Positions 13,202-25,587 of a DNA stretch of 64,000 bases are shown in pieces. Position numbers and translations under genes: made by a program. Location: NCBI GenBank assembly GCA_030549205.1, contig JAUKTV010000011.1:310001-374000 (forward strand), in the 5' to 3' direction. The notes under the pieces were generated by a model. That model was not told the origin of the DNA and ran no database searches. It worked only from the letters and a program-made list of their open reading frames with translations. Every line of letters starts with the position of its first letter. Within the stretch, counting starts at the first letter, position 1. This stretch comes from Apiosordaria backusii (lineage: Eukaryota > Ascomycota > Sordariomycetes > Sordariales > Lasiosphaeriaceae).

Positions 13202-13255
13202 GTCAATCTTCTGCCTTTTCTGCCCGCCGTCAATCTTCTGCCTTTTCTGCCCGCC
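13202..13255 (+). repeat. 27-nt perfect tandem duplication in importin leader
   Basis: Two identical pyrimidine-rich 27-nt units (13202-13228 and 13229-13255) end 62 nt before the importin ATG. They probably lie in the 5' UTR. The perfect identity suggests a recent duplication. Confidence 0.9.
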
Positions 13256-13317
13256 ACACCCATAGCTGTCCTGGGACGGGCTGTTGATGCGATAATACAT
13301 CCTTCACCTTGCCCAAC

Positions 13318-16300
13318 ATGGACGCCACCGCTATCAGATCGTTCATCGTCGCCACTCTCGATGCCGACGCTGATGTGCGAAGGCGGGCTGAGCTCCAACT
13401 CAAGCAGGTATGTCATCACCATGGCGGACCACCGCCGCCGCCATCCCCCCTCGGACTCCGGGTGTCGGCGTGAAGGCCCTTCGTCCACGACCCACGTCCA
13501 TCTCGCCGAATGACAATAGCAACAATAACCCTCTCAGCTGTCCCGTTAGCTGGCGCATATTTGTGGCTGTTTGCTGACCTTCCCTTGTTGGCGTGCAGGC
13601 TGAAGACCAGCCCAATTTTACAGATATCCTCCTCGATCTCATGGCTTCCGAGCAGAATGTCAACTTGCAGCTCCCGAGTACGGACCTACCCCGATCCTTT
13701 CTCCGTTGTTTTGTCCCGAGAATTTATTTCGGTGAACACAGATACTTACACGTGTGTTAGCCGCTATTTATCTCAAGAATCGTGTGAATCGCGCGTGGGA
13801 GCGTTCAGACCATATCACGACCACCTCAGTAATACCCGAGGATGCAAAGGAGCGCTTCCGGGAGCGGCTACTGCCTGTCCTCGCCGGCTCTCCCGCCAAG
13901 GTGAGGCAGCAGCTTGTGCCAGTTCTCCAGCGAATCCTCCACTTCGACTTCCCGCAGGCATGGCCCAAGTTTATGGAGTACACCTATCAACTACTGAACA
14001 CAAATTCCCCGGCCTCGGTTATGGCTGGTCTTCAATGTCTCCTCGCCATCTGCCGGACTTATAGGTTCAAGTCAAACGAGGGCGATACTAGAGCACCGTT
14101 TGACAGGATTGTCGAGAACAGCTTCCCGAGACTTTTGTCGATATGCCAAGAATTGGTGAAGGAGGAGAGTGACGAGGCTGGAGAGATGCTTCATATTGCC
14201 CTCAAGTCTTATAAGCATGCTACCTGGGTATGTATTGCCAGGACGCCAAACCTGAGAGTGTGACCGGAATGCTAATCCCCAATCACAGCTCGAGCTTTCT
14301 GATCATCTTCGCCAGACCGATGTCAATATTGCGTGGTGCACGATCTTCTTGCAGACTGTTTCCAAGCCGATCCCCGCGACTGCTATGCAGCACGAAGATC
14401 CCCTTGAACGAGAGCGCCACCACTGGTGGAAGGCGAAGAAGTGGGCGTATTTCAACCTGAACCGCTTGTACATCAGGTAAGAATCGATGCTGCAGAACAT
14501 CGATTTCGTGGTGCTTGAGAACTGACAATGCCTCACAGACACGGTAACACGAATTCGCTTCTGGACAACGCCAGCGATGATCAGAAGAGATTTGCCAAGG
14601 AGTTTACAGCCCAGGTCGCGCCGGAGATTCTCAAGTATTACCTGGCAGAGATCGAGAAATGGGTTGCCAAGACCAGCTGGCTCAGCAGGCCCTGCCTCTC
14701 GTATACAATCGTGTTCCTGGACGAGTGCATCCGCCCCAAGGAGATGTGGACGCATCTCAAGACTCACCTCACCACTTTAGTTACTCACTTCATCTTCCCA
14801 GTTCTCTGCCTGTCCGAAGACGACCTTGAGAAGTTTGAGGAAGAGCCCGAAGAGTACTTGCACCGCAAGCTCAACTTCTACGAGGAAGTGTCTGCTCCTG
14901 ATGTTTCTGCCACAAATTTCCTGGTCACCTTGACGAAGGCGCGGAGAAAGCAGACGTTTGAAATCCTCAAGTTCATCAACGAAGTTGTCACCCAATACGA
15001 GCAGTCTGAGCCGGACAAGAAGAACCATATTGCCAAGGAGGGTGCTCTGCGAATGATTGGAACTTTGGCACCAGTTATTCTTGGAAAGAAGTCGCCCATT
15101 GCCGACCAGGTGGAATACTTCCTTGTTCGCTTCGTCTTCCCCGATTTCAACAACGAACAGGGCTATCTTCGGGCGAGAGCCTGCGATACTGTGGAGAAGT
15201 TCGAGCAGTTGAACTTCAAGGATCAGAACAATCTGCTGGCCGTGTATCGCCATATTTTGGACGGCATGGCGGATCCCAAGCTCCCAGTTCGTGTGACTGC
15301 AGCTCTGGCATTGCAGCCTCTGATCAGACATGACATTATCAGAACCAGCATGCAATCGAACATCCCGACAATCATGCAGCAGCTTCTTAAGTTGGCTAAC
15401 GAGGCTGATATCGATGCTCTGGCCAATGTTATGGAAGATTTTGTGGAGGTGTTCGCTGCAGAGCTCACACCCTTCGCTGTGGCGCTGAGCGAGCAGCTCC
15501 GTGACACATACCTGCGCATTGTGCGAGAATTGCTGGAGAACAATCAACAGCGGGATGATCTCGACAACGACTTCGGTGATTACTTGGACGACAAGAGCAT
15601 CACTGCTTTGGGAGTGTTACAAACTATTGGCACACTCATTCTGACCCTCGAGAGCTCACCCGATGTTCTGCACCATATCGAGGCAGTGCTCATGCCTGTG
15701 ATTGAGATTACACTGCGTAACAAGCTTTATGGTATGTTTGATTCAGCAGCTGGTGTATGGAACAAGGCTAACCCAAGACAGATCTGTACAATGAGGTCTT
15801 CGAGATCATTGACAGCTGCACTTTCGCGGCCAAGCAGATTTCTCCCACCATGTGGCAGGCATTTGAGCTTGTCCATGCCACCTTCAAGTCCGGCGCCGAG
15901 TTGTACCTTGAGGACATGCTTCCTGCGTTGGACAACTTTGTGCAGTTTGGTGCTCCTCAGCTTATTCATAAGCCAGAATACGTCCAGGCCCTGTACTCGA
16001 TGGTGTCTGATATGTTCCTGGACAACAAAGTTGGAGGTGTCGACCGCATCTGCGCCTGCAAGCTTGCTGAAGCCATGATGCTCAGTCTCCGTGGTCATAT
16101 CGACAACTGCGTCCATGGCTTTATCACTATTTCCATGGCTGTCTTGGGCGGGCAGGAGGTCAAGGTCAAATCTTACAAGATTCACCTCATGGAGATGGTT
16201 ATTAACGCCATCTACTATAACCCCGTTCTCACTCTCCATATCCTGGAGGCTCAAGGCTGGACCAACAAGTTCTTCAGCCTCTGGTTTGGCAGCATGGAGT

Positions 16301-17174
16301 CCTTTTCCCGCGTGCATGACAAGAAGCTCTGCATCATGGCTATTGTTGCACTTCTCACTCTCCCCAGTGATCGAATCCCAGCAAGCGTTGCGGTGGGTTG
16401 GCCCAGACTCCTCAAGGTAAGTTCACTCTCCAGCGCATCTGATGAACGAAGTCATGGGAGCTAACAGTTCACTAGGGAATCACGCTTCTTTTCAACACCC
16501 TTCCAGCCGCCATGAAGAGTAAGTCAAAACAGTCACAAGCGCGGCTCTCTCAGTAGCTGACAACAAAGCAGATCGCGAGGAGGCCCTGAGGGATGACTTC
16601 CGGCTCGACAGCTCGACATACTATGACGAGGATGAGGACTGGGATGATGATGATGATGCTCAATGGGAAGAAGGCGATGGAGCCGAGGGTGAACATAGCG
16701 AAGGCAAGGACGAGAGCACTGCGTACCTTGAGTTCTTGAATGAGGAGGTAAGACGCTTTTTGCATAAGTGAGATGGGACCGGGTGTACAGAATGCTAACA
16801 AAAACCCAACCACAGGCACAAAAGTTCCACGTCGTCGAGGCAACTGAGGTCTCTGACGACGACTTGGGCGAAGACAGTGTGCTTCTGGAGTCTCCCCTTG
16901 ACAAGATTGACCCATACATGACATTCCATGTATCCCTTCACAGTAAGTTTCGGTAATCACCTCAGTAATCAGCGACGGCAATTAGCTAACCTGTTCCACA
17001 GAACTTCAGCAAGAGCAGCCTCAGTTCTACAACACTCTTACTACGCAACTCACACCTGAAGAGCGAGCAATCATTTCCAGTGTCTGCCAACAAGCTGAAG
17101 CACAGGCTGCCCTTACTCAGCAGGCTCAGGCCGTTCTCGCCGCTCAAGGCGGCGGTATGAACGGTACGAGTTAG
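13318..17174 (+). CDS. nmd5: Importin-beta family karyopherin (Nmd5/Sxm1, importin-7/8 type)
   Basis: Ten exons (13318-13407, 13599-13677, 13761-14227, 14289-14476, 14539-15731, 15782-16416, 16476-16518, 16572-16747, 16816-16942, 17002-17174) give 1,056 residues, close to the usual importin-7 length. Every junction is GT-AG and keeps frame. The N-terminus, residues 11-30, is VATLDADADVRRRAELQLKQ, the first HEAT repeat and Ran-binding region. It is followed by AIYLKNRVNRAWERSD, a hallmark of this family. HEAT-type alpha repeats run through the body. An acidic segment (DEDEDWDDDDDAQWEE) lies near the C-terminus, as in importin-7 homologues. The protein carries cargo such as ribosomal proteins and kinases into the nucleus with RanGTP. 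Nmd5 and Sxm1 are yeast paralogues, so the symbol is approximate. Confidence 0.95.
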
Positions 17175-17996
17175 GGACTGCCCTACATATTACCGCCGCT
17201 CAGAAACTCGGTCAACACTTTCAAACTATGTTGCTGAGTGTTCAAAGACTTCCGGAGCACCCCTCCTCGCTCCATGATTGATTGGAGCTGAAGAAAGTAA
17301 TGAAAGCTATAATCAGCTTCATTGGCCCCTAGCACAGGATTGTTGCAGCCTTGTTCCAGGGCAGTATGAATGCTTGAGCCAGCGATCTGCCTACATATAT
17401 GGACTGGTCGTTTAGCAGGGCAAGTACGCTGCGTATAGCGAGGGCATTTATGATATGGCGCCTTGGGGATAGATGCCTTATAGGGCAGAGGCTTCGGTTG
17501 GCTTTTATTGATATGAGCATTGTTGTTATTTCTGTTGTCACTGCCCCTAACACGTACCCCATCCCCCTTCACAATTCCCCCTTCCCATTCTCCCACCCCG
17601 TGTTCATCCCCCACACATTCTCCCTTCTCAGCGGACAAATTCAGGAGCGAAAGGCGACACGGCCAGAGGCTAAAGAAAGATTACGAGCAAAATATTTAGA
17701 CTAGTTCCCACACACACATTGATGCCGAGGTAGCTGAATTCAAAATAAATAAATAAACTGAATTCAGTGGTTCTTGCTGTGTGAACTTTGATCTACTACC
17801 AGCTAACTTGGGCAAGAAGTCTCTGAAGAAGAGGAGGCCCGACTAAAACATCCTGCTCCCTTTGTATCCAGTGCAATAAGTCTCCAAAAAATAGCTTGTC
17901 AAAAACATCTTTGCCTCCATAACTTCCTCCTCTGCGTTAACAAGACACCAGATGGTCTTGTTAGGTAAACATCCCCGAGATCTTTTGGTTCTCCTT
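17175..17996. other. Intergenic tail of importin and small gene
   Basis: About 0.8 kb between the importin stop and the stop of a small minus-strand gene, so the genes are convergent. It should hold both 3' UTRs. An AATAAATAAATAA stretch near 17743 could be an A-rich polyadenylation element. No gene seen. Confidence 0.5.
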
Positions 17997-18440
17997 CTAT
18001 TTCTTCGTGCCGGCGTCGATCAGCCACTGCATATTCCGCTTTGTCTCGTCCAGTACTCGCTTATATTGTTTATCTCTCTCCTTGTTTCTGTCTTTACCCG
18101 ACTCCTCCAACTGCTGGTTGATTGCATCAGCGTCGGGCTTGGGAGCGGGGACGTTGGGGTTGGGGTTGGGGTCGTTGGCCTTGCGGTCGTCCATCTTGGG
18201 AGGTGGCGTGCTTGGCCCCTTGGTTGTGCTTTGAATGCTGCTTTGGGGGTGCTTGAGTGTTGCGCTTGGGAGTGCTTGAGTGTCTTTGAGTATGCGACTG
18301 GCGTGCTTGAGCGTGCTTTGAGTGTGTGTAAGGTAGTCTGTGTACTGCTCTGCTTTGGTCTGCGTTAAAGTCTGCGTTGAGTCTACTTCCGGGGGGAGGG
18401 GGAAGGAAGGTGATCTATGTAGCTGTTGTGTAAATGTCAT
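17997..18440 (-). CDS. Small hypothetical protein
   Basis: A single-exon frame of 147 codons starts with ATG at 18440. I do not recognise it. The N-terminal half is Thr/Gln/Ser-rich and built on imperfect short repeats (TLTQTKAEQY, THTQSTLKHA). A Pro/Asn run follows (DPNPNPNVPAPKP). The C-terminal 45 residues are charged and helical-looking (NQQLEESGKDRNKERDKQYK, then TKRNMQWLID). An internal ATG, at MDDRKANDPN, may be the true start, giving about 65 residues and leaving the repetitive part non-coding. The helical tail looks protein-like; the rest may be minisatellite read through by chance. Confidence 0.45.
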   Translation of the reverse strand: MTFTQQLHRSPSFPLPPEVDSTQTLTQTKAEQYTDYLTHTQSTLKHASRILKDTQALPSATLKHPQSSIQSTTKGPSTPPPKMDDRKANDPNPNPNVPAPKPDADAINQQLEESGKDRNKERDKQYKRVLDETKRNMQWLIDAGTKK

Positions 18441-21400
18441 TTTGCCACGAAGGCGGGGGGGGGGAGGAGGTGAGTGAGTACGCTAGTTACCTAGTGTGAG
18501 AGAGATTGTACCATGATGAGGAGTTGTGTACCGAGAGAGGGCGGTGATGTATCAAGATGAGGAGGGATGTGGTGCGTCGAGAGGAGTTGTGTATCGGGAA
18601 GAGGCATGTGGTGTATCGAGAGTAGGAGTCACAAGAGGAGAAGTCTTGTGTGTCAAGAGAAGGGATTGTGTATCGAGAGCAAAGAAGGTTTATTAACAAG
18701 AGGAGTGTCACGTACCAAGAGGGGGAGTTGAGTGTCGCGGTTGAAGTGTAATGGAATGGGTTTTATGAGTGAATGAAGGAGTTGGTGTTGAAAGGGATGG
18801 TGTGAGAGGAAGAAAGAGTGGATGGAAGGTGAAGCTGTCTGAGAGTGTCGGATGGAATAGGGAAATTAGGGAAAGACATGGAAGCAACATGATTGGAAAT
18901 TGGAAGAGGTGGCTGCATCAATAGGTGACGGAGAGAGGGTGATCATTGTGGCTTGGTTGTCTCTCGCTTATAGATATGACTGGGCAATTGGGATAGGGCC
19001 GCCAGAGCAGTGAAACTGAAGTTGGAGCTGATGATAATAACAAGAATAAGAGAATGGTTGAGGAGAGAACATTATCTGTAGGCTACCTATGTTACCCAAT
19101 AGCACTCAGTATAGACCAAGGCCAAGGCGTTCTCTTGATCATAATCCTTTGTGGTACTACCCCTTTTTGTCGGGCTCTTGCAGGCTTTGATGATGAAATC
19201 ACAGGGGCAAGTGCTGAATTGCTGGCATACTTGTGAAATCTCTTGGTCACTCGTTTCTTGCTGTAGTTTATACACTTGGAAAGTACCCAATGTTGGGATC
19301 CTGGGGCGAACTATCTTGCTACTTTGCTTTTTTGATGCATTTGGTTGTGTTTGTTTGTTGAATTTCAAGGGGTAATTCAGGGGTAAACCAGTAGCTCTCC
19401 AGTTACATTCTTTCAATGTCACCCTCCGCCTTGGGAATGAATAGATGCCTACTACGGAGTCTTCTTGGGCTGGCAGAACATTGTTCCGAGTGCGAAGATC
19501 ACCTCCACATTGAAGTGATCTCTCTTGGGCTCCTCAGCAATGACGAGTGGCACCCCCTCTCCCACTCTCTCCACATGCCAATATCTTCATATGGCTAATA
19601 CCTCGAAGGCTGTAGGGTCTGATTGGACCTCTTGGTGATGGAGGAAAAGATAAAAGACGGGTGGTAACCACTGGCAACCCTACTTCACCCTCTTGATGTC
19701 ACCTTTCACATGAAGGCCAGCAACCCAACCCGAATATACCCGTTATCACTCGTCCCTTTTGATAGTTTGGATTCGCCGAGTTCTCTCCATAGTATAGTGC
19801 ATCTCACGTGTCGGATTGCAGCTTTACGCTCATCTATCCAGATGAAGAGGGTGTGTGGCGTGCGCTCTCTGGCGTCACTCCTGCTCTGCTACTGTTCTTC
19901 ACTGCACCGCTCGGACTCAATGACCGGTCGGGCTCAACCGGTTGCACCTCTCATTGGAGCACTACCCTCCCATCACGTTAACCGGTGGATGAACTACAGC
20001 AAGCCAGCAAGCCACAATAGCTGCTAGGTAGCCAAGAAGCACGGCCAAGTGTCAAGTGGAATAACGTGCTAGTGGCTATTTGCTTGGAACTGCTTCCTGG
20101 CTTGCATGTGGATGTGTGTGCGTAGACGGTTGGTGGTGATGGGGAGTGAGTATGGAAGTTCGTGATGCCTTCACTTTTGAGCTCCATTCAACCCCTTGAG
20201 GTTGGGCAAACAGGTGTGGTTGTGCCTGGCTGTACGAATGTATGCTCTGCTCTTTTAGGATACCGAGTGACTTGAGGGAGACATCCAGACTTTGACAAGC
20301 CTTGGAAAAGCAGAAGTACCTGATACTTGACTAGCCAAAAGAGACCACATGCATTGCGTGGGGGGTCGACCCTACATCACCCAGCCTAGGCCTAGCCCAT
20401 TTCTGCTGCGACACACACTGATATGCAAAGTTAATGAAAATTTTGGTTTGATAAAAAACATATTATCAGCCGTCTTGCTTCCTGCAACCTGCTTCTTCGG
20501 ATAGACTAGACCAGGGGATGGCGATATATGTCACTTTGTGATCTTGTATGTGTGGCAGGAGAAAAGATGGTGTGAATCTATACACGGTCTGACCGTCGAC
20601 ACGCAAACCAACAGGTTCTAGACGAGGCCATCATCAAAACAAGTCCGCCCAGAACTAGCCTGGCTCGAATCGGAATGCAGCTGGTTATTGGCCGATCGAT
20701 CAAGAACCTCCCTCATCCACAGGAGTTCGAGCTTGCATAACGGTACTGCCACCATCCCTCGGCCGCTTGGCAAACATCCATCACAAAATGCCAAAATGCA
20801 AAAGCAGCCGTAAAAAGAAAAAAAGTGACGACGAGGACGGGAAGGAATCTGATGATGTGATAGCTAACCGATGACATCGCATCCATCCATTCAGCCCGCC
20901 GTTCGGTGAGCATCCCCCCTCCCACGTGGAAGAGCATTCAAGCCGTTCCGTATCGTCTCCCCTGCACCGAGCCAAGTCTTTGTCTTTGACTCGGCCAGCT
21001 TAGTAGCTAGCAAACACCCAAAATAGCACCATTAATGGGAAAGGGAAAAGAAAGCCCGGAAACTTCCTCCCTCTAACCGAGTAACCGAGCTTCCAATGCT
21101 GCTGATCAGGTTGTGCGCACTGCAAGCGATATCAGTTCAAAAATGAAATACGCGTATATTGTCACAGCTCCATGTGGTGTAGCATCGTAGTGGATGAGAT
21201 GTGGTGCACCTCTTCTTCTGCAGTACCCTCGAAAAAAAGAAGGAAGCGGAAAAAAGCGGGGTGTCTTCCTCGTTCCTCGTATGGCTGAACGGGAATGTTG
21301 AAGGATGAGAAGGGATTGAAGCGATGACGATGATGGTGCTTGTGAGTGGGTGGGTGGAAAGTGGGGCCCGTGGTTCCCGGCGTGAACGAGTGACACTTCT

Positions 21401-23205
21401 GGGGAAAAGCAAGACCCGTGAAAGGCCTATGTAGACAATTTTCCCCGGATCTTGCTCCCTGTCGTGAGAGTCCGGAGAGCGCCATCCACCTGCCCGATGG
21501 TTGCTGTGAAACTTGATGCAAGAGAATGAGGTGGAGTCTCCAGCACTGATAGCCCCTCTTTCTTCAACGATATCATGCACCTGAAAGCCATCTTGTCACG
21601 TCACCATCAGTGATAACATATCACCATCCCTCATCTAGCGTGGCAGCCACCCATATCCCGCCCAACGAACAATGAAAGCTTCCCGTCGCAAAATCCCCCA
21701 ACCTCGAGCTCCGAGCCCGCGCCGCACCCACAAGGGAAATAACCCAGCCCATACCACCACCACCCGTCACGTTTATCGCCCCCTTCCGTTCAGTGACTAG
21801 GTAGGTAGGCGGCTGTCATCACCAAGCCCGTTCAATAAGCATGTCCATCCAAGTGACAGTGAGCTACTGATATCCCCGAAAAGAGCAAGCTAACGCAAAA
21901 AGCATGGCCTGACATCTACATGTTCCTTCCGCCCGGTCGGGACCTACCTACTTGGCACTGCAGCGTCTGTATCCCCCTTCTAGAACCCCAAATCCGGGGT
22001 CGCCGATTGCATGCCTTTTTTTTCTTGTCTTGCTTTCAACAGCACAACATCCTGTAGTGAACTGCGAACAGACACTTTTTTCAGGGGTCCTCCTGTCTTG
22101 CTTCCTGCCTGTCCCAAGGTTCGGCCCCGTTACGTCGTGGAACTGCTGCTGTGTTCGGGCGTTTTGGAGGTTCTGACCTCGTGCGTGGTTCCGCGGATTT
22201 GTTTGTTCCCATGTGAATGCGAGGCGGCCCCTCGATGACATCGGACAGAAATCTAGAACTCACATGCTCTCCCTCAACCAAAACTCATCACTGACAAGAT
22301 ACCGGACTTCCGGGTCATGCCGGCAACCAAACCCCCAATCTTTCCCAACAAACTGTCATAAAACTTAAAAGTCCCGTCAAAGTGGACGATTAGGTTACAG
22401 TCCAAACGGGTTACCATCCTTGGACAAGCTGGTTTTCTGACGTTGATGCTATCCCCATTTGCTTTTGGCCCGGGTTCCCCACACTTTCATCACTGGACAC
22501 CATGGAAGGGCAGCAAGTCTCCTTGGCACATGCATTGGCATTACGGCAAGCAAAGAAAAAACGGTCATACCCAATGCTGTTGTGTTGATGTTGTAGAAAT
22601 AGCATAGAATTATTTTTTGTCTATCGGGGAAACCAAAGAGAAGAAAAGAGTAAAAAAAAACAAAGAGAGCACTCTTCGATGAGAGGCACTATAGGTGATT
22701 GATAATGCACGGCCGTTTGCCTCCCCCTTAAGAAAAAGGTTCATACGAGTCATCAACAGAGAGCTCGTCCACAAAGGAGCCCGTCCACCGCCCGAAAACT
22801 CTGAGACTGATCACTGGCCTCCCAAAATGTCTCCCGTTCCCCTTTATAGCAGCTTTACGACATATATACTTTGCTTCCTCCTCATTCTTCCCCTCTCCTC
22901 CCTGTCCCGTTCATAACGGTCGTCGATTAAGTGGAAACCACTAGAGTGGGTGTGGTTGATGGTGATAGTTGTAGTCGGTTGGGTGCGTGAATAAAAGATG
23001 GCTTGGTTGAAAAGCGTCAAGCCAACGTGGAAAATACCGTAGTTGCTCTCCTCCCGAAAATAGAATCGTGTAAAGCTGGACCGCCCAATCAACCGCTGTG
23101 GTATGGTGCATAAACCCCTAGTCCGGTGTAACGCCAGAGCATGTGTGTCGCGGGAAACTCCCCGCTGACTCTGTCAAGCCAAGTATGCATATCAAAACAA
23201 ATCTC
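18441..23205. other. Gene-free region with minisatellite
   Basis: About 4.8 kb without a supportable gene. It starts with an eleven-G run near 18453 and a degenerate tandem repeat (18497-18715). The remainder is ordinary mixed sequence with short overlapping frames on both strands, none with motifs. The part beyond about 22,900 should be the 3' UTR of the minus-strand kinase gene. Confidence 0.45.
18497..18715. repeat. Degenerate minisatellite
   Basis: Imperfect copies of a purine-rich unit of about 20-30 nt, approximated by GAGGAGTTGTGTATCGAGAG, follow one another. Units differ by substitutions and small indels. Open frames across it on the minus strand only reflect the repeat. Confidence 0.6.
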
Positions 23206-25587
23206 TCAGTACCCGACACTACCGGGCATCTTGCCCAGAGAATGTGAGCTAAACTGCTTCTTCGGGGGGAGATGGTTGTGGCAGAAGAGCTTTTGCCCTC
23301 CACGGATGAGACAGCCCTTCTTGGATGCGTCGATCATGGTTGTGGCCGGGTCGGGCTCTTCGTTGTCGGCCTTCTGGCAGCATTCGATGTTTTTGACCCA
23401 TCGGTTGTTGACAACATCGTGAATCGAGCTGCGTCTGTCTGGATCCGGGTTGAGCATCTGGAGGAGAACTCTTCGAAGGGCTGGTGGTCTAACGCCAAAA
23501 TCAAATGCCTTCACCTTGGGGTAGTCCATTTCGGTGATCGTAGGCTCGTCTGTGTCCTTGTGTGATTCGTTCCACTTCTCCCATCCGCGGACAAGCTCAT
23601 TGTAGTTCTTGTTCGAAGAATCGCCAGCTACCGCTTTCGCCCAGATAGCACCCCCAAAAATCAAATGCAGCATCACCACAGCCGAGCTCCAGACATCTAC
23701 ACCACGAGGGTCGTAATCGCCCTCCTTCTTGAGCACCTCAGGTGCCAAGTAAGGCATGCTGCCACAAATGCCGGGCGCACAGCGCCGTATCTCGCCCATG
23801 TTCTTACCGCACTGGCCTCCAGATTCTCTGAGTCCCGGGTGCGAGCCGCAAAAGACCTCCGACACGCCAAAGTCGGCAATCTTGAGAGCGCTGTCGCTGG
23901 TGATGAGAAGGTTCTCAAGCTTGATATCCCGATGCGCGATACCGTTGGAGTGAAGGTAATGCACACCCCGGACAAGCTGCTTGAAAAGACACAAACGGTC
24001 CTTTTCCTTGTCATCACCCTTGAGATGCCCCTCTTTCACCAACCCGTACAGGTCTCCTTCTGAGCAAAATTCCATAACGTGATTCCAGCGGCCATGGTCG
24101 ATGCACAGTCGTATTGTCGTAACGACGTTGGGGTGGTTCAGACTCTTGGAAAGAGTGTACTCGGACTTGATCTTCTTTTCGTAATCCTCCTTGGTTTCTG
24201 AACGCGACTTGCTGCGAAATTCCTTAACAGCAAAGACCTCGCTAGGGCATCCTTTTCTCGCCATGGTCCTGACCTTGCCGTGGCCGCCCTTGCCAACCGA
24301 CTTTCCATGACGGCCGAGCAGCTTGTGCTCGTACTCAAACTCTGAAAGCAATTCCACCACGTCGACGACGAAATCATCCGGTAAGCTCAAGCTCATGCGG
24401 CGAGCCTTGAGACCAGTGCCCATTTCCGCGGGCATTTCCCAGATCTGCCTCTCGATTTTTTCGATGTCGACTGGGCCGCTGGGAGTAGAGGCAACGAGGG
24501 GCTTTTCTTGATTTGTATAATCAAAACTGCTTGCGCGACGCCTGAGTTGCAGTTCAGTGTGTTTGGGAACATGCGGGCGTGAGCGCAAAAAGCTGGTCGA
24601 AGCACGTGGCTTCTTCTTGATAAAAGCGTCGGAGCTGGGCACTGTTGGCGTTGACGCCTGTTCCTTGCTCCGGATGGCCATCTCTACAGGTGACCCCGGC
24701 GAAGGCGGAGTGTTGGAGCGAGTAGTAGCCGAACTCCTGTTCATAGACCACCTTCGGGTTGGGACCTTTCGCCCATGCTCGTGCACAGGGTGCTCCGAGT
24801 GTCCAACGCTGCTTCCGGAGTCAGACGGACTGGAGGCCTTGTCTGACTGGGTGACACGTTTGAGAAAGCTCGACATGTTGCGACGAAGAGACGAGCTGCT
24901 GAATGTTGGCCGCCTCGTGGGAGGGTGTGCGGCGGGATCCTGGTCAGCCGAGGGTGTGGCAGCTGTGGGTGTTGCTGGTTCAGTGGCGCGGGGGGTTGTC
25001 TGGGAGTGAGAGACAACGGATGAGGAAGGGCTTTTAGGAGCAGCTTGTGGTGGGGCTGCAGTGTCAGTATTAAGCGTAAGGGGCGGCTTCGAACCAGGCG
25101 TGGTGCCGGCCCGCACGGCCGGAAAGGAGGCGACGCTTTGGTCGCCTTGTTCCTGGGCCACGTCCGGATGAATTTCGTGATTGGCAAGCGTTTGGAAATC
25201 CTGAGACTGACGGCCACTCACGGGAGTCACAGGTTCGTTGGCGGCTTCGCTGTCAGTCTCATCGCCCTCTTCCAGAATGGGATCAGTGAGTTCGGTGGGG
25301 TATTGGCGTGGCGATGATGAGAAGCTCGACTTGTCGGAATTGGGGCGTGATGAGGAAGAAGTTGTGGAGGGAGCATGCGAGTCTGGAGAAAGAAAAGTTG
25401 AGCAGAATGTTCGGTTGATGACAAAGCTTTTTTGGTTGTGGTGAGGAAGAGGAAGGGAAGGTGAGGAAGCAGAAGCAGAAGCAGAAGTAGCAGAAGGGGG
25501 TAGCCGTTCGTGGCTCAAATTAAAGAGGGTGAAGATACCTAGAGAAGACGTCTGCGTAGCCGCAGCAGCCAGCACTGAGACTGCCAT
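23206..25587 (-). CDS. sat4: Sat4/Hal4-family serine/threonine protein kinase
   Basis: A single exon of 793 codons starts at ATG 25587. Residues 1-400 are disordered and Ser/Thr/Pro-rich. The kinase domain covers about 418-755. It has a Gly loop GKGGHGKV near 430, VFAVKEF with the ATP-binding lysine, catalytic HRDIKLENLL near 549, ADFGVS near 571 and APEVL. The insert CGSHPGLRESGGQCGKNMG between DFG and APE, and the activation-loop end GICGSMPYLAPE, are typical of the fungal Hal4/Hal5/Npr1 group. In yeast these kinases stabilise plasma-membrane K+ and nutrient transporters under salt or nutrient stress. All catalytic residues are present. A basic tail (FCHNHLPPKKQ) follows the domain. Group identity is strong; the exact orthologue (Sat4/Hal4 rather than Hal5) is less certain. 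Confidence 0.9.
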   Translation of the reverse strand: MAVSVLAAAATQTSSLGIFTLFNLSHERLPPSATSASASASSPSLPLPHHNQKSFVINRTFCSTFLSPDSHAPSTTSSSSRPNSDKSSFSSSPRQYPTELTDPILEEGDETDSEAANEPVTPVSGRQSQDFQTLANHEIHPDVAQEQGDQSVASFPAVRAGTTPGSKPPLTLNTDTAAPPQAAPKSPSSSVVSHSQTTPRATEPATPTAATPSADQDPAAHPPTRRPTFSSSSLRRNMSSFLKRVTQSDKASSPSDSGSSVGHSEHPVHEHGRKVPTRRWSMNRSSATTRSNTPPSPGSPVEMAIRSKEQASTPTVPSSDAFIKKKPRASTSFLRSRPHVPKHTELQLRRRASSFDYTNQEKPLVASTPSGPVDIEKIERQIWEMPAEMGTGLKARRMSLSLPDDFVVDVVELLSEFEYEHKLLGRHGKSVGKGGHGKVRTMARKGCPSEVFAVKEFRSKSRSETKEDYEKKIKSEYTLSKSLNHPNVVTTIRLCIDHGRWNHVMEFCSEGDLYGLVKEGHLKGDDKEKDRLCLFKQLVRGVHYLHSNGIAHRDIKLENLLITSDSALKIADFGVSEVFCGSHPGLRESGGQCGKNMGEIRRCAPGICGSMPYLAPEVLKKEGDYDPRGVDVWSSAVVMLHLIFGGAIWAKAVAGDSSNKNYNELVRGWEKWNESHKDTDEPTITEMDYPKVKAFDFGVRPPALRRVLLQMLNPDPDRRSSIHDVVNNRWVKNIECCQKADNEEPDPATTMIDASKKGCLIRGGQKLFCHNHLPPKKQFSSHSLGKMPGSVGY

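Larger units (their letters stand above)
7625..13317. other. Gene-free region between rfeG and importin
   Basis: About 5.7 kb without a gene I can support. It begins with the 3' end of rfeG, holds a cluster of TGGAY pentamers (7816-9490), a TA microsatellite at 9899, a 20-nt direct repeat at 10296/10337, and a GCACAG hexamer array at 12981. Open frames up to about 150 codons occur on both strands, but none shows a family motif or paired splice signals that would extend it. A spliced non-coding RNA or a very long 3' UTR is possible. Confidence 0.45.

Noticed and set aside
23206..25587. Long plus-strand frames opposite the kinase gene
   Set aside because: They mirror the coding strand's codon bias and have no motifs of their own.
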